A stretch of DNA of 13,504 bases from an uncultured Pseudomonadota bacterium (GTDB lineage: Bacteria > Pseudomonadota > Gammaproteobacteria > Steroidobacterales > Steroidobacteraceae): assembly GCA_903910215.1 (NCBI GenBank), contig CAIVYV010000153.1:1-13504 (forward strand), given 5' to 3'. The notes beneath the pieces are model-generated. The model had not been told where the DNA came from and made no database searches. It saw only the letters and a list, made by a program, of their open reading frames with translations. The translations under genes were made by a program, and so were the position numbers. This document shows positions 1 to 8,115 of the stretch, in pieces (position 1 is the first letter of the stretch; every line of letters begins with the position of its first letter).

Positions 1-2
1 CC

Positions 3-3000
3 TCAAGGCTTTTCGACCGTGTAGACCACATCGGCACTCACTTCCTTGCCAGCTTCGGTTCGCACCGTCCAACGATCGTTGATGCTGTATCGAAGCTTCA
101 GCGTGTTCAAGGTTTCCGCCAGCGAAATGCCGTAGCTGACGTAGAGGCGACTTGAGAGATACTTGCCGAAGACCAGTGAGGTTTCATTCGCCAGGTTTTG
201 CTCGATCCCGACATCCTCGATACCGATGCGCTGGCCTAGTTGTTGCGCCAGGATCGCACCGCCTTGTGCAAGTAGGGCGTTTCGGCTTGCGCTCGACGTC
301 GAGTCGCCCGCTTGGGTCGCTTCGATAGTGCCGCCAGCCAAAATCAGTGACACCACCTGCGATTGCGGCAGAGACGGTTCCGAGAAGAAGCTCATGCGTG
401 GCTCACGCAGCGTTCCGCGTACGTTCACACCTGCTTTTACATCCGGGAATTCTTTGGTCGCTCGGATGTCTACGCCCGGATCGTTGATGAGCCCACCAGA
501 AAAAATGAGTCTGCCGCGCTCGATATCGAGGCGTCGCCCGAGCGCTGCATATTTTCCTTCTACGACACCGAGCTCGCCGCTACCGCGGTTGACCCCATCT
601 GGAGTGCTGCGCACATTGATGTTGCCGGCAACTCGGCCACTGAGACCAAATGAATCGACGGTCACTCGATCGCCGAGCGTGAGCTTGATATCACTCGATA
701 CTCGAAACGAACTCGCGGGGTCGACGGGCTCAGCGCCAACGATGATCTCATCAGTCGAGGTCGAGACGGCGCCCGTCAGATCGACCGGCGTCAGACGAGC
801 GCTCGGGACCAGTACCGTGCCTGTCGCAAGCAAATCGCGACCGGTGACTTTGAACTCCAGATTCGGCGTCGCGGTGATGCGCGCTTCCGGAAGGTCGATG
901 ATCGGAATATCAGCGCCTTGAATCCGTAGAGACCCGAAAGGTAGTGATCCGCGCCACTCGAGATCAGCATCGGCGCGAATACTGCCTTTGCCAGCGCGTG
1001 CAGAGGATTGCAACGAGATGCGATTGTCGATCAAGCGAGCCTCGGCATCGATATCGCGCAGTGCGAGGTTGATTTGGTAGAAGTCGAGCTCACCTCGTTC
1101 GAGTCGCAGTACGCCGTTGACGAGGGGAGCGCCAACAGTACCGCTGAAGTCGAAGTCCATCGACAAGTCGCCCGCCGATCGATCGATTTCAGGAACGTAA
1201 AGGTTCAATAAGCCAAGCGCAGTGGAATCGGCGATCAGCTTTGCCTGCAGAGGCATCTCGGACCAAGAGCTCGCACCGCGTACCGCCAATAATTGACCGC
1301 TTGCGCGACCGCGCTCCCCCGCAGCTATATCCAGCAAGCCGATGATCGAATCCGATGACGAACTGACCTCAAGATAGCCTGACCCCAAAGGAATGATGTC
1401 GCGCTTGCCGCTCGCACGTAGCCAGTTGAGTCGGGCATCGCGGAAGTCTGCGCGCAAAGTGCCGAGCAGGGGTCCCGTAGCGGCTGCACCGACACTGGCT
1501 GCGGCGCTGATCGACCCGTCGTAACTCGCCTTGAGCCAGGGCTCCGGTAGCACCGATGCAATGGGCAGACGCGCTATGTCGAAGCGCGCGTTCCAAGCGC
1601 CCTCGCTCCATGCTGCCGACAGGCAGAGCTCTGCGCTGCCGGTCAGTTCATTTACTTTACGAGCGCGTAAGCAGAACGGTTCAACATCAGCGCTGCTCAT
1701 GGTGAAGGTCATGCTTAATGGATCGACTACGGCGAGCCCGATATCCGCGGGTAGATCAAGATCGAGCTGATCCCAGCGGTGCTGCCAGCTCTGCGTATCG
1801 AACGACCCGACGCCACGAGCCTTCATCGTTGCGTCGCGATCACGGATATCGAGAGCGAGGCGGTGTTCCGCTGTAGAGCCCTGCAGTTTGAAATCGAGAC
1901 GTTCGATATCTCGACCGACCGCTTGCAGGTCGGTCATCGCAACGTCGATTGTGGCGGGTGCCGATGCGCCCGTCAGTGGGTCCACATCAATCGCGGCACG
2001 CAAGCGACCGATCTGCATCATCGGCAGTTTCACAGCATCGCCGTTCGCCTCGAGCAGTACCCGCATGGAGTTTGCTGTACCGCGTAACACGCCCTTGGCC
2101 GTTAAGCTTCCCGTCGCACCAGGCGCTAATACGGCAAGATCATTCGCCTTGATCCTGAAATTGAGATCGCGTCTTGTTTCCGACAGGAGACCATCCAGTT
2201 CGAGATCGAAACCGCCGAAGCTCACATCGACGGCGTCGAAGCGATAGTCGCCCTTGGCGATGCGTAGTTTGCCGCCGCCGCTGGCTGCGGCGCCGCGTAG
2301 ACGACCGCCCAGTTGACGCAGATCAATATCGACACCGGCATTTTTGCCGCCGGTGCGTCCCTCGGCGATCAGCGCAAAGCCGACCTTGCCGTCGAGTCCC
2401 GCTCGCCAACCAGATGGATCGATATCTTTTACGCGCCCCGTGATCTTCCATGATAGATCGGGGCGCCAGCCGAGCTCGCCGGAGAAAAGGCTCGTTCCCT
2501 TGAGGAAATCAAACCGGCTATCGGTGAACACAAATCGCCCGGGTTGCAGCGATCCATCGATGACCGTCTGCATCGGTGGCAGTGTTCCGATTCGCAAGCC
2601 GGCTTCGGTTCGAATATCGTAATTACCCACGCCCTCTAGCGTGAACAAGCCGCGCTCGCTCTGCAGTGCGGTATCGTCCCCGATCAGCGGCCAGCGGAAG
2701 TTTTGCCAGCGTCCGCTGAGCGCGAGGGTAGGGCCGACGTCTTCGAAGGTCACGGTTCCGCTCGTATCGACGCGCAGACGACTCGGCGAATGAGCAAGCT
2801 TCAGCGTGCGTGCCTGCAAGATATTGCGAGCGAATGTGCCATCGAATTCGATATCGATGGGCCCGGCATCAAGACCGGGTGATTCAAGCGATCCGATTGC
2901 GCGATAACCCGCCGAATCGAAATTGATAGCAAGCGTACCGGCGATATCACCGAAGAAAGCAGAACCACCGAAGCGGGTGAAGTCGAGCTTCGACACCTGT

Positions 3001-3773
3001 GCTGTACCGCGCAAGTTCCACGGCGGCAAGGCACGTAAATTGGCCTCTTCGAGTTCGGCGCGAAAAGGCTCCACGAGCCCGCCTTGCAACGGCAAATTTT
3101 CGAGATCGCCGTCGGTACTGACGCTCGCCACCCAACGCGGACCTCGGCGAGATACCAAAGTTGCCTTTGCTTGCGCTTCGAGGCCGAGCGGCATGGCCGC
3201 TTTGAGAATGCCATTGGCCTCGAGTGCGATGTTGCCGAGGGAGCCTTTGGCATCGCGTATCCAAATACGCCGCTCTCGGATGGTGCCGTGTGCGGTCACT
3301 TCCTTGAAGATGACCGGCGATCCTGTCGGCTGCTTAATGGTGGCCGATCGCACTCGAGTCTGACGTGCCTCCAGTGTCAGTAGTCGCGGGAGAAACGGCT
3401 TTGCTTCGGTTGGTAGCGGCTGATTTCGCGGTTGTGGCGCAACCTCGAGGTCACGAACCTCGAAGTCGCTGACATCGATGGTTTGCCACAGCAGAGGCAG
3501 CAGCTCGAGCCGAGCACGAATGCCATCGATCCGCAGATAGACCAGATCATGCTCAATCACAATCCGCTCGACGGTGAAGCCGCCCGCCAAGGTGCCGCGT
3601 ACGTTGTCGATCTGCAGCTTCTCCAATGAGCCAGCTTTCGTCGGTAATTGCGCAACGACATAGCGAAGCGCGGCTTCCGAGTGTCCGAGCGTGAATAGCA
3701 CGATCACCGGTGCGCTGAGCAACAGCAGCAAAATCAAACCGGCAATGATCGATAAGCGCTTCACGATCGGCAT
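3..3773 (-). CDS. tamB: TamB, inner-membrane-anchored translocation and assembly module subunit
   Basis: TamB spans the periplasm from the inner membrane to the outer-membrane barrel TamA. It is a long beta-taco protein implicated in outer-membrane protein assembly and anterograde phospholipid transport (family knowledge). The 1256-residue length matches the usual size (E. coli is about 1260). Residues 8-29 form the single N-terminal membrane anchor, followed by an AsmA-like repeat-rich beta region. The C-terminal DUF490/TamB domain is clear: GKYAALGRRLDIERG near 1073, the NDPGVDIRA stretch near 1097, and SFFSEPSL at 1128-1135, a hallmark of the family. The ATG lies one base after the tamA stop (TGA-G-ATG), so translation is probably coupled. 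The stop codon falls at 3-5, so the gene is complete. I am sure of the family; the exact cargo is not readable from sequence. Confidence 0.95.
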   Translation of the reverse strand: MPIVKRLSIIAGLILLLLLSAPVIVLFTLGHSEAALRYVVAQLPTKAGSLEKLQIDNVRGTLAGGFTVERIVIEHDLVYLRIDGIRARLELLPLLWQTIDVSDFEVRDLEVAPQPRNQPLPTEAKPFLPRLLTLEARQTRVRSATIKQPTGSPVIFKEVTAHGTIRERRIWIRDAKGSLGNIALEANGILKAAMPLGLEAQAKATLVSRRGPRWVASVSTDGDLENLPLQGGLVEPFRAELEEANLRALPPWNLRGTAQVSKLDFTRFGGSAFFGDIAGTLAINFDSAGYRAIGSLESPGLDAGPIDIEFDGTFARNILQARTLKLAHSPSRLRVDTSGTVTFEDVGPTLALSGRWQNFRWPLIGDDTALQSERGLFTLEGVGNYDIRTEAGLRIGTLPPMQTVIDGSLQPGRFVFTDSRFDFLKGTSLFSGELGWRPDLSWKITGRVKDIDPSGWRAGLDGKVGFALIAEGRTGGKNAGVDIDLRQLGGRLRGAAASGGGKLRIAKGDYRFDAVDVSFGGFDLELDGLLSETRRDLNFRIKANDLAVLAPGATGSLTAKGVLRGTANSMRVLLEANGDAVKLPMMQIGRLRAAIDVDPLTGASAPATIDVAMTDLQAVGRDIERLDFKLQGSTAEHRLALDIRDRDATMKARGVGSFDTQSWQHRWDQLDLDLPADIGLAVVDPLSMTFTMSSADVEPFCLRARKVNELTGSAELCLSAAWSEGAWNARFDIARLPIASVLPEPWLKASYDGSISAAASVGAAATGPLLGTLRADFRDARLNWLRASGKRDIIPLGSGYLEVSSSSDSIIGLLDIAAGERGRASGQLLAVRGASSWSEMPLQAKLIADSTALGLLNLYVPEIDRSAGDLSMDFDFSGTVGAPLVNGVLRLERGELDFYQINLALRDIDAEARLIDNRISLQSSARAGKGSIRADADLEWRGSLPFGSLRIQGADIPIIDLPEARITATPNLEFKVTGRDLLATGTVLVPSARLTPVDLTGAVSTSTDEIIVGAEPVDPASSFRVSSDIKLTLGDRVTVDSFGLSGRVAGNINVRSTPDGVNRGSGELGVVEGKYAALGRRLDIERGRLIFSGGLINDPGVDIRATKEFPDVKAGVNVRGTLREPRMSFFSEPSLPQSQVVSLILAGGTIEATQAGDSTSSASRNALLAQGGAILAQQLGQRIGIEDVGIEQNLANETSLVFGKYLSSRLYVSYGISLAETLNTLKLRYSINDRWTVRTEAGKEVSADVVYTVEKP

Positions 3774-3774
3774 C

Positions 3775-5616
3775 TCACAGCTTAGGCGAGAAATTCAGAT
3801 GTAAACGTGGGCCGGAAGGGTTGTCGAACCCGCTTTCTATGCCGCAGCGCGGATCCGGACGCAGACTTCGGCAAGCGGGATTGGTCAAGGGCTGTGCGAT
3901 ATCGATCCCCAGAGTGACGACTGGCAAGCGCAGGCGCAGACCGATGCCCGCTGAGTATTGCAGTGGGTCGCCGAAGTTGTCGAACGCGTTGCCGGCATCG
4001 ACGAAAGCGGCAATGCCAAAGTTACGTGGCAGATCACGGATGACTTCGGCAGTAGCGGTCAATAGGTGACGACCGCCCACTTTGGCGCCGAGCTCATCGG
4101 TCGGCGAGAGGTCGGTGTAGCCAAAGCCACGCACACTGCGATCGCCGCCGGCGAAGAAGCGCTCTGTACCCGGTAGATTTTCCGTCGCTGATACCCAGGT
4201 GGCTCCAAGCTGACCGCGGACGAAGAAGTGCCACTGGGGCGCGATATCGAAAGCGCGTTCGCCTTCGATCCGTAATTGCAAATAGTCGTCGGGCGCGCCG
4301 AGATTTCGAGTGGAGCCGCGCAGCTCGGCCAACAGACCTCGCGAAAACAGCGCTTCACCAAGATATCCGCGCGGTACCGAGGCAAGACTGATGCCCGGTA
4401 TGACGAGTGTGTCGCTCGTATCGAGAGGATTTTCGCGACCGGTATTAGCCGTAGCCGTCCGTACTCGACTCAATGAAGCAAAGAAAACCCGCTGCCAGTT
4501 GCCGCGTACCTGCGTGATCGATGGTTGCAGGCGAGTCGTTCGAGTGTCGAGGTCGCCCAACTCGTCGCGCGAGTAACGCCACTCAGTAGTGAATTTTTCG
4601 AGCGCAGGATCCCCGATGGGGATGAGATAACGTGCTTCGAAAGACTGCTCGACTTGTGCTGCTTTCAGTTCAGCACGTAGTCGATGTCCTTTGTCGTTGA
4701 GGCGTCTATTTTCCCAAGTCAGTGTGCCGCGCGCACGGCTGTCGGTCGCGAATCCCACACCGGCTGAATAGCGATTTCGCCGATTGGGTTCGGTTCGGAT
4801 GCTGACCGGAATGAGGCGAGTTTGCGCATCGGGTTCGCCCGCGAGCACTTCCACTGCAGAAAAGTACTGACTGTCATCAAGCGCGAACTGAGTGCGCAGC
4901 AGTTGAGTCGCATCGTACGGTGAACCATCTTCGTACCGTAGATAGCGTCGCAACAGGCTTTCGTCTAGCGAGCGTTGTTCGATGATAGTCGAGCCGAAGC
5001 TGTAGCGAGGCCCAGTCTGCAAAATCAAAGTGGCTGTCGCGGTTTTCAGTTCGGGGTCAACTCGCAGTTCGCTTGTCGTCAGCTGCGCTTCGACGAAGCC
5101 GAGTGTAGCGGCAGTTCGGCGCAGAGAATCTTTGATGGAGTCGTAGGCTGCATGATCGAGTCGCTTGCCGACGCGCAAGGGCGGATCGCGCAGTAGCTCT
5201 TGAAACGCAGGATGTTCGAGGCCGGGCCCTTCTACTCGCAGGATCACATCCTGCATCATGACCGGAATGCCCGTGTCGATCTGCAGACGAGCGCGCCAAC
5301 GCGTCTCGTCGATTTTCTCGACGGAGGCTTCCACCTTGGCTTCGTAATAACCGAAGGGGCGCAAAGCTGCAGCCGCTTCGCGAACGGCACGCTCCTGCAA
5401 GCGTTCTACGAGGTTGGCATCGAGATCGTCGCGGCCCTTGTAGCGCTCGAGACTGAGATACGCGAGCACATTGCGACGGAGTTCGCCGTCCACGCCATTG
5501 ATCTGGATGTCGATGTCGGCGTGGGCTGGGCTGCCGGGTATCACCGACCATAGCGCTGCCAGCACTCCGGCGCATGCCGCGCGACGACGACTTTTCGAGG
5601 TGAGCGAGGGCAGCAT
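3775..5616 (-). CDS. tamA: TamA, outer-membrane Omp85-family barrel of the TAM complex
   Basis: TamA is the outer-membrane partner of TamB. The 613-residue product has an N-terminal signal peptide (basic SKSRRR, hydrophobic core at about 14-28, likely cleavage after AHA-33). Three POTRA-like segments follow (about 35-110, 115-195, 200-276), then a 16-strand-type barrel to the end. The Omp85 signature FFAGGDRSVRGFGY is at 487-500, with the conserved VRGF turn that plugs the barrel. FVDAGNAFD at 538-546 is also typical of TamA. A loop just before the last strand carries two cysteines (582 and 591) that could form a disulfide. Seventeen bases separate the start from the NRDE gene upstream, and those bases hold a TAGAAT box. 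Barrel plus POTRA alone could also fit other Omp85 members, but the tamB neighbour decides it. Confidence 0.95.
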   Translation of the reverse strand: MLPSLTSKSRRRAACAGVLAALWSVIPGSPAHADIDIQINGVDGELRRNVLAYLSLERYKGRDDLDANLVERLQERAVREAAAALRPFGYYEAKVEASVEKIDETRWRARLQIDTGIPVMMQDVILRVEGPGLEHPAFQELLRDPPLRVGKRLDHAAYDSIKDSLRRTAATLGFVEAQLTTSELRVDPELKTATATLILQTGPRYSFGSTIIEQRSLDESLLRRYLRYEDGSPYDATQLLRTQFALDDSQYFSAVEVLAGEPDAQTRLIPVSIRTEPNRRNRYSAGVGFATDSRARGTLTWENRRLNDKGHRLRAELKAAQVEQSFEARYLIPIGDPALEKFTTEWRYSRDELGDLDTRTTRLQPSITQVRGNWQRVFFASLSRVRTATANTGRENPLDTSDTLVIPGISLASVPRGYLGEALFSRGLLAELRGSTRNLGAPDDYLQLRIEGERAFDIAPQWHFFVRGQLGATWVSATENLPGTERFFAGGDRSVRGFGYTDLSPTDELGAKVGGRHLLTATAEVIRDLPRNFGIAAFVDAGNAFDNFGDPLQYSAGIGLRLRLPVVTLGIDIAQPLTNPACRSLRPDPRCGIESGFDNPSGPRLHLNFSPKL

Positions 5617-5625
5617 CGTGCCCCG

Positions 5626-5631
5626 ATTCTA
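5626..5631 (-). promoter_or_regulatory. -10-like box TAGAAT directly before tamA
   Basis: On the minus strand TAGAAT ends nine bases before the tamA ATG (5614-5616). A transcript started from it would begin within a few bases of the start codon, so it would be leaderless or nearly so. No good -35 hexamer is visible at the normal distance. A GGGG run lies between the box and the ATG and could alternatively act as a weak ribosome binding site. Similar boxes precede three other genes in this window. Confidence 0.4.
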
Positions 5632-5633
5632 CT

Positions 5634-6425
5634 TCAGAGAGTCGCTGCTACGGGCGGCCACTTGGTGCGCGTTCCTTGCCAGCGGGTTTGCCCATCCGGT
5701 TTCCCAGACCAGTCGTACCGCCGCTCTTCGAGCGACCAGTTTCCGTGTCGATCTAGCAGCAGCAGGGTGGAGCAGCGTGTTCCGTAACCTTCGGTGAGTA
5801 CGAAGGGCGAGGAGAGGATCGACTCCCACTCGGCGCCGATACCGGTATCGGGCAATCGATTAGGTGGGGCGCGCTCGCGATCACTGAGCGCGTACCAGAG
5901 CGGAGCCGTATCTGCTGCACCGACACTCGACCAATCCGATAGTGCGTTGCGCAGCCGTAGCAATTTGGGCCACGGGGTATCGAGCAAATGGTTGCTGAGC
6001 GCATGCACGCCAGCGGGTAGTCGCCGAGCGAACTGGGTATCGCGGTTGCTGGCGTACCAGAGGGCATCGCCATCATGCAGCAACAGGTTGAACCCAGCAT
6101 ATCGATTCGCTTGGCGCGCCAGCTCACCGAGATGCGATTCTGCCGAGTCCGCACTCGCCAGGAAGTCAGGGACGAGATCACCCCGGGTCGGTGCCTGCGG
6201 CATTTTCAGAGATTCGCGGAAGTTGGTCACGAGACCAAAGCGTGATCGCTGCTCGAGACCCATCCAAGTGCCGCCTGCTTGTAGATCGCGACCCGCCAAG
6301 ATGCTCGGCCGGTCGTGCCAGAGGGCGAGTGGAGCTGCGGGTCGAGCATGGAACTCGTCCCGATTGGCTAGCACCACGGCGAGATAGTCGGGGTGCGCAT
6401 CGAACGCAACGGCGGCCAGACACAT
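5634..6425 (-). CDS. NRDE-domain protein, TANGO2/Ser-rich Golgi-organisation homologue
   Basis: A 263-residue protein of the NRDE family (TANGO2 in animals), named for the motif Asn-Arg-Asp-Glu, seen here at residues 21-24 inside VLANRDEFHARP. Other family marks are the start MCLA with cysteine at position 2, AGRDLQAGGTWMG at 44-56, GLVTNFRE at 64-71 and GYGTRCST at 213-220. The fold is related to Ntn hydrolases, and Cys2 sits where a processed N-terminal nucleophile would be, but no reaction is firmly established; the animal protein has been linked to lipid and haem handling. No signal peptide or membrane segment, so cytoplasmic. The ATG is 10 bases after the nudC stop, with no clear Shine-Dalgarno, which suggests coupling to nudC. 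Family sure, role unknown. Confidence 0.9.
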   Translation of the reverse strand: MCLAAVAFDAHPDYLAVVLANRDEFHARPAAPLALWHDRPSILAGRDLQAGGTWMGLEQRSRFGLVTNFRESLKMPQAPTRGDLVPDFLASADSAESHLGELARQANRYAGFNLLLHDGDALWYASNRDTQFARRLPAGVHALSNHLLDTPWPKLLRLRNALSDWSSVGAADTAPLWYALSDRERAPPNRLPDTGIGAEWESILSSPFVLTEGYGTRCSTLLLLDRHGNWSLEERRYDWSGKPDGQTRWQGTRTKWPPVAATL

Positions 6426-6435
6426 GGGGCGTGAT

Positions 6436-7341
6436 TCAGCGCGGTTCGGCGTCGAGCCAGTTCATGATCAATCGTCGCGAGATGGATGTGGCTGGCGGCA
6501 GTATCGCGCGACCATCGCGAATCTCCTCTCGGCTGAACCAGCGAGCATCCTCGAGTTCGTCACCTGCTGTCGCGGGGGACCCCGGAACGGCCGTTGCCAT
6601 GTAGCCGAGCATCAGTGAGGAGGGGAACGGCCAGGGTTGTGATGAGTGGTAACGGCAGTGGGTGATGATCACCCCGGTTTCTTCGAGCACTTCACGTGCA
6701 ACGGCATCCTCGAGACTTTCCCCGGGTTCTACGAACCCTGCGATAGTCGAATAACGATTCGGAGCCCAAGACGCTTGTCGGCCGAGCAGAGCACGATCAC
6801 CGTCGGTGACGAGCACGATGATCGCGGGGTCGATTCGAGGAAAGGAATCGACACTGCAGTTCGGATTGCTGCAGTGCATGACATGTCCACCGCGTCGAGG
6901 TTCGTTCGGCGCGCCGCAACTGCCGCAGTAGCGATGGCGTTTTTGCCAATGAATCAAGGCACGCGCATAAGCCAACAAGCCGGCTTCCGCAGCCTCGAGC
7001 TCCGAGGCCAGCGGGCGTAGTTCTTCGAAGCGCATCTCGCTGGGCACTTCGTCCGATTCATCGATCTGGATCAGAACGCAACGGGATTCCTCGAACCAAC
7101 CGAGGAGAACCATTGAGGAATCGACAGCTTTTTGAACGAGCGGATGGCGGTGATCGACGAACGCTGCCCGCAGTGGATCCATGTCGACGGCTAGCGTCGT
7201 ACCTCGACTCAACAAAAACCGCGCGAGCGGATCCTCGCGAGCTTCGGCTTGCCAATTTGACACCTCGCGCAAATGCGCTCGGCGATCGATGTAGGGACCT
7301 GCGAGGAAATTGGGTTGAAGGTGTTCTGGTAAAGCGCGCAT
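6436..7341 (-). CDS. nudC: NADH pyrophosphatase / NAD+ diphosphatase of the NudC type
   Basis: Hydrolyses NAD(H) to NMN(H) and AMP; NudC enzymes also remove NAD caps from RNA 5' ends (family knowledge). From the ATG at 7339-7341 the product is 301 residues. The zinc ribbon is Cys139, Cys142, Cys157 and Cys162 within HRYCGSCG and HCSNPNC. The Nudix box is complete: Gly202, Glu208, Arg216-Glu217, Glu220-Glu221, Gly223. SQPWPFPSS at 234-242 is the motif that separates NADH diphosphatases from other Nudix proteins. The frame is open upstream to 7488, overlapping the flhC-like gene, but family similarity begins only near NFLAGPYIDRRAHLR, so I chose the internal ATG. A GTG at 7357-7359 is an alternative. 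The Shine-Dalgarno is weak. It lies 44 bases after the flhC-like gene and 10 before the NRDE gene. Confidence 0.92.
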   Translation of the reverse strand: MRALPEHLQPNFLAGPYIDRRAHLREVSNWQAEAREDPLARFLLSRGTTLAVDMDPLRAAFVDHRHPLVQKAVDSSMVLLGWFEESRCVLIQIDESDEVPSEMRFEELRPLASELEAAEAGLLAYARALIHWQKRHRYCGSCGAPNEPRRGGHVMHCSNPNCSVDSFPRIDPAIIVLVTDGDRALLGRQASWAPNRYSTIAGFVEPGESLEDAVAREVLEETGVIITHCRYHSSQPWPFPSSLMLGYMATAVPGSPATAGDELEDARWFSREEIRDGRAILPPATSISRRLIMNWLDAEPR

Positions 7342-7385
7342 GGCGAGATCCGGGCGCACTGAAACGGAAACGACCTCGTTCGGAT

Positions 7386-8000
7386 TCAGAGCCCTGTTTG
7401 GTTGCCAAGTGTAGCAGGCGGACGTGTCATCGCGCGCCCGGCTCTGCCGGGACGCTGTAGCGGCAACACGTGGCTGCAAGCGCGACATTCGACTTCACGC
7501 AAGCGCAGCGCTTCGATGACGTTGACGCCGCCGCAGTGCTCGCACCATTGCAAACGGATTTCATCGCCCATGCTCAATGCGTCGGCGAGAAAAGCGGCTC
7601 GTTCGAAGTCGATTCGAGCACCTTCGACGATACGCGTATAAGCGTCGAAGGCATCACAGAGCAGTCGTCCTTGTTGGATCGGCGCGGAGCGACGTGGTGC
7701 CGCTCCGCGTTGTCTTGTCGGTAGCACGCCGAACAGAACCAGCATTGCGGCGAGTACGTGTGTGTCATGGTCGAGTTGAGCTGTGCGAAGGAAGAAACCG
7801 ACTTGCTGCGGTGACTTGCCACGATGACGTCGGATGGCTGCGCCCGGTCGGATGTAGGAGCGGATCAGTTTTCGTACGCGATCGTCACTGAGGCCGGTCC
7901 ATTGTCTGATGGTTTGGGTGCGTGCCTCGTGTTTGACGAGGCGCAGAGCCAGTTCGAGACGCGAGCGGTCGCGACGGTAACGATCATCAGTGACACGCAT
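7386..8000 (-). CDS. FlhC-family transcriptional regulator
   Basis: Resembles FlhC, the DNA-binding subunit of the FlhD4C2 master activator. From the ATG at 7998-8000 the product is 204 residues (E. coli FlhC is 192). Residues 15-49 match the N-terminal helical region, with a GL-S-x-x-R-V turn like a helix-turn-helix. The C-terminal zinc site is intact: Cys153, Cys156, Cys172 and Cys175 in CEHCGG...CRAC, against CNCCGG...CSLC of E. coli as I recall it. Between them, GRLLCDAFDAYTRIVEGA matches the FlhC helix before the zinc site. A GGGGG run 5 bases before the ATG may be the ribosome binding site; a TTG at 8019-8021 would add 7 residues. It is the first gene of the leftward run and is divergent from the FlhD-like gene, not downstream of it. 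Target genes are unknown, and no flagellar gene is nearby. Confidence 0.82.
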   Translation of the reverse strand: MRVTDDRYRRDRSRLELALRLVKHEARTQTIRQWTGLSDDRVRKLIRSYIRPGAAIRRHRGKSPQQVGFFLRTAQLDHDTHVLAAMLVLFGVLPTRQRGAAPRRSAPIQQGRLLCDAFDAYTRIVEGARIDFERAAFLADALSMGDEIRLQWCEHCGGVNVIEALRLREVECRACSHVLPLQRPGRAGRAMTRPPATLGNQTGL

Positions 8001-8023
8001 GACAACCCCCGATGTATTCAATA

Positions 8024-8042
8024 TGAGTGGTATTTACACTCA
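8024..8042. promoter_or_regulatory. Palindrome TGAGTG-n7-CACTCA, candidate operator
   Basis: Two perfect 6-base half sites (8024-8029 and 8037-8042) are separated by 7 AT-rich bases, giving a 13-base centre-to-centre spacing that would suit a dimeric regulator. It sits about 24 bases before the flhC-like ATG and about 74 bases before the flhD-like ATG, where a bound protein could affect both promoters. That it is an operator is inference from position and symmetry; no family consensus was matched. Confidence 0.4.
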
Positions 8043-8105
8043 AAATATCCCAAAACTCAGGCTGCATTCCAAGGCGCACTCCGCCATCATTTTTCGTCAA
8101 ACGAC

Positions 8106-8110
8106 GGAGG
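8106..8110 (+). promoter_or_regulatory. Ribosome binding site GGAGG of the flhD-like gene
   Basis: A perfect GGAGG lies 5 bases before the ATG at 8116-8118 and fixes the start of the flhD-like gene; the frame is open upstream to 7990 but that part has no family similarity. An out-of-frame ATG at 8112-8114 lies too close to the Shine-Dalgarno. This is the strongest ribosome binding site in the window, and its first G forms the end of the small CGTC/GACG hairpin. Confidence 0.75.
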
Positions 8111-8115
8111 AATGC

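Larger units (their letters stand above)
8001..8115. promoter_or_regulatory. Divergent control region between flhC-like and flhD-like genes
   Basis: This 115-base stretch is the only divergent intergenic region in the window and is clearly richer in A+T than the genes around it, especially 8015-8060. It must hold the leading promoters of both gene runs. No consensus -35/-10 pair stands out on either strand; TACACT at 8035-8040 on the plus strand is one weak -10 candidate. The region holds a perfect 6-base palindrome (listed separately), a small hairpin CGTC-AAAC-GACG at 8095-8106, and the flhD-like ribosome binding site. Confidence 0.6.

Noticed and set aside
163..921. Plus-strand open frame of 252 codons opposite tamB
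   Set aside because: Serine/arginine/proline-rich composition typical of an antisense shadow; tamB on the other strand is clearly real.
7342..7488. Upstream extension of the nudC frame into the flhC-like gene
   Set aside because: The extra 49 residues are low-complexity, overlap the zinc-site end of the flhC-like gene and do not resemble the NudC N-terminus.
8035..8055. Possible FlhD4C2 binding box (AAAATATC stretch) in the divergent region
   Set aside because: Only a fragment resembles the AAATARCG half of the consensus, and the paired half site with correct spacing was not found.
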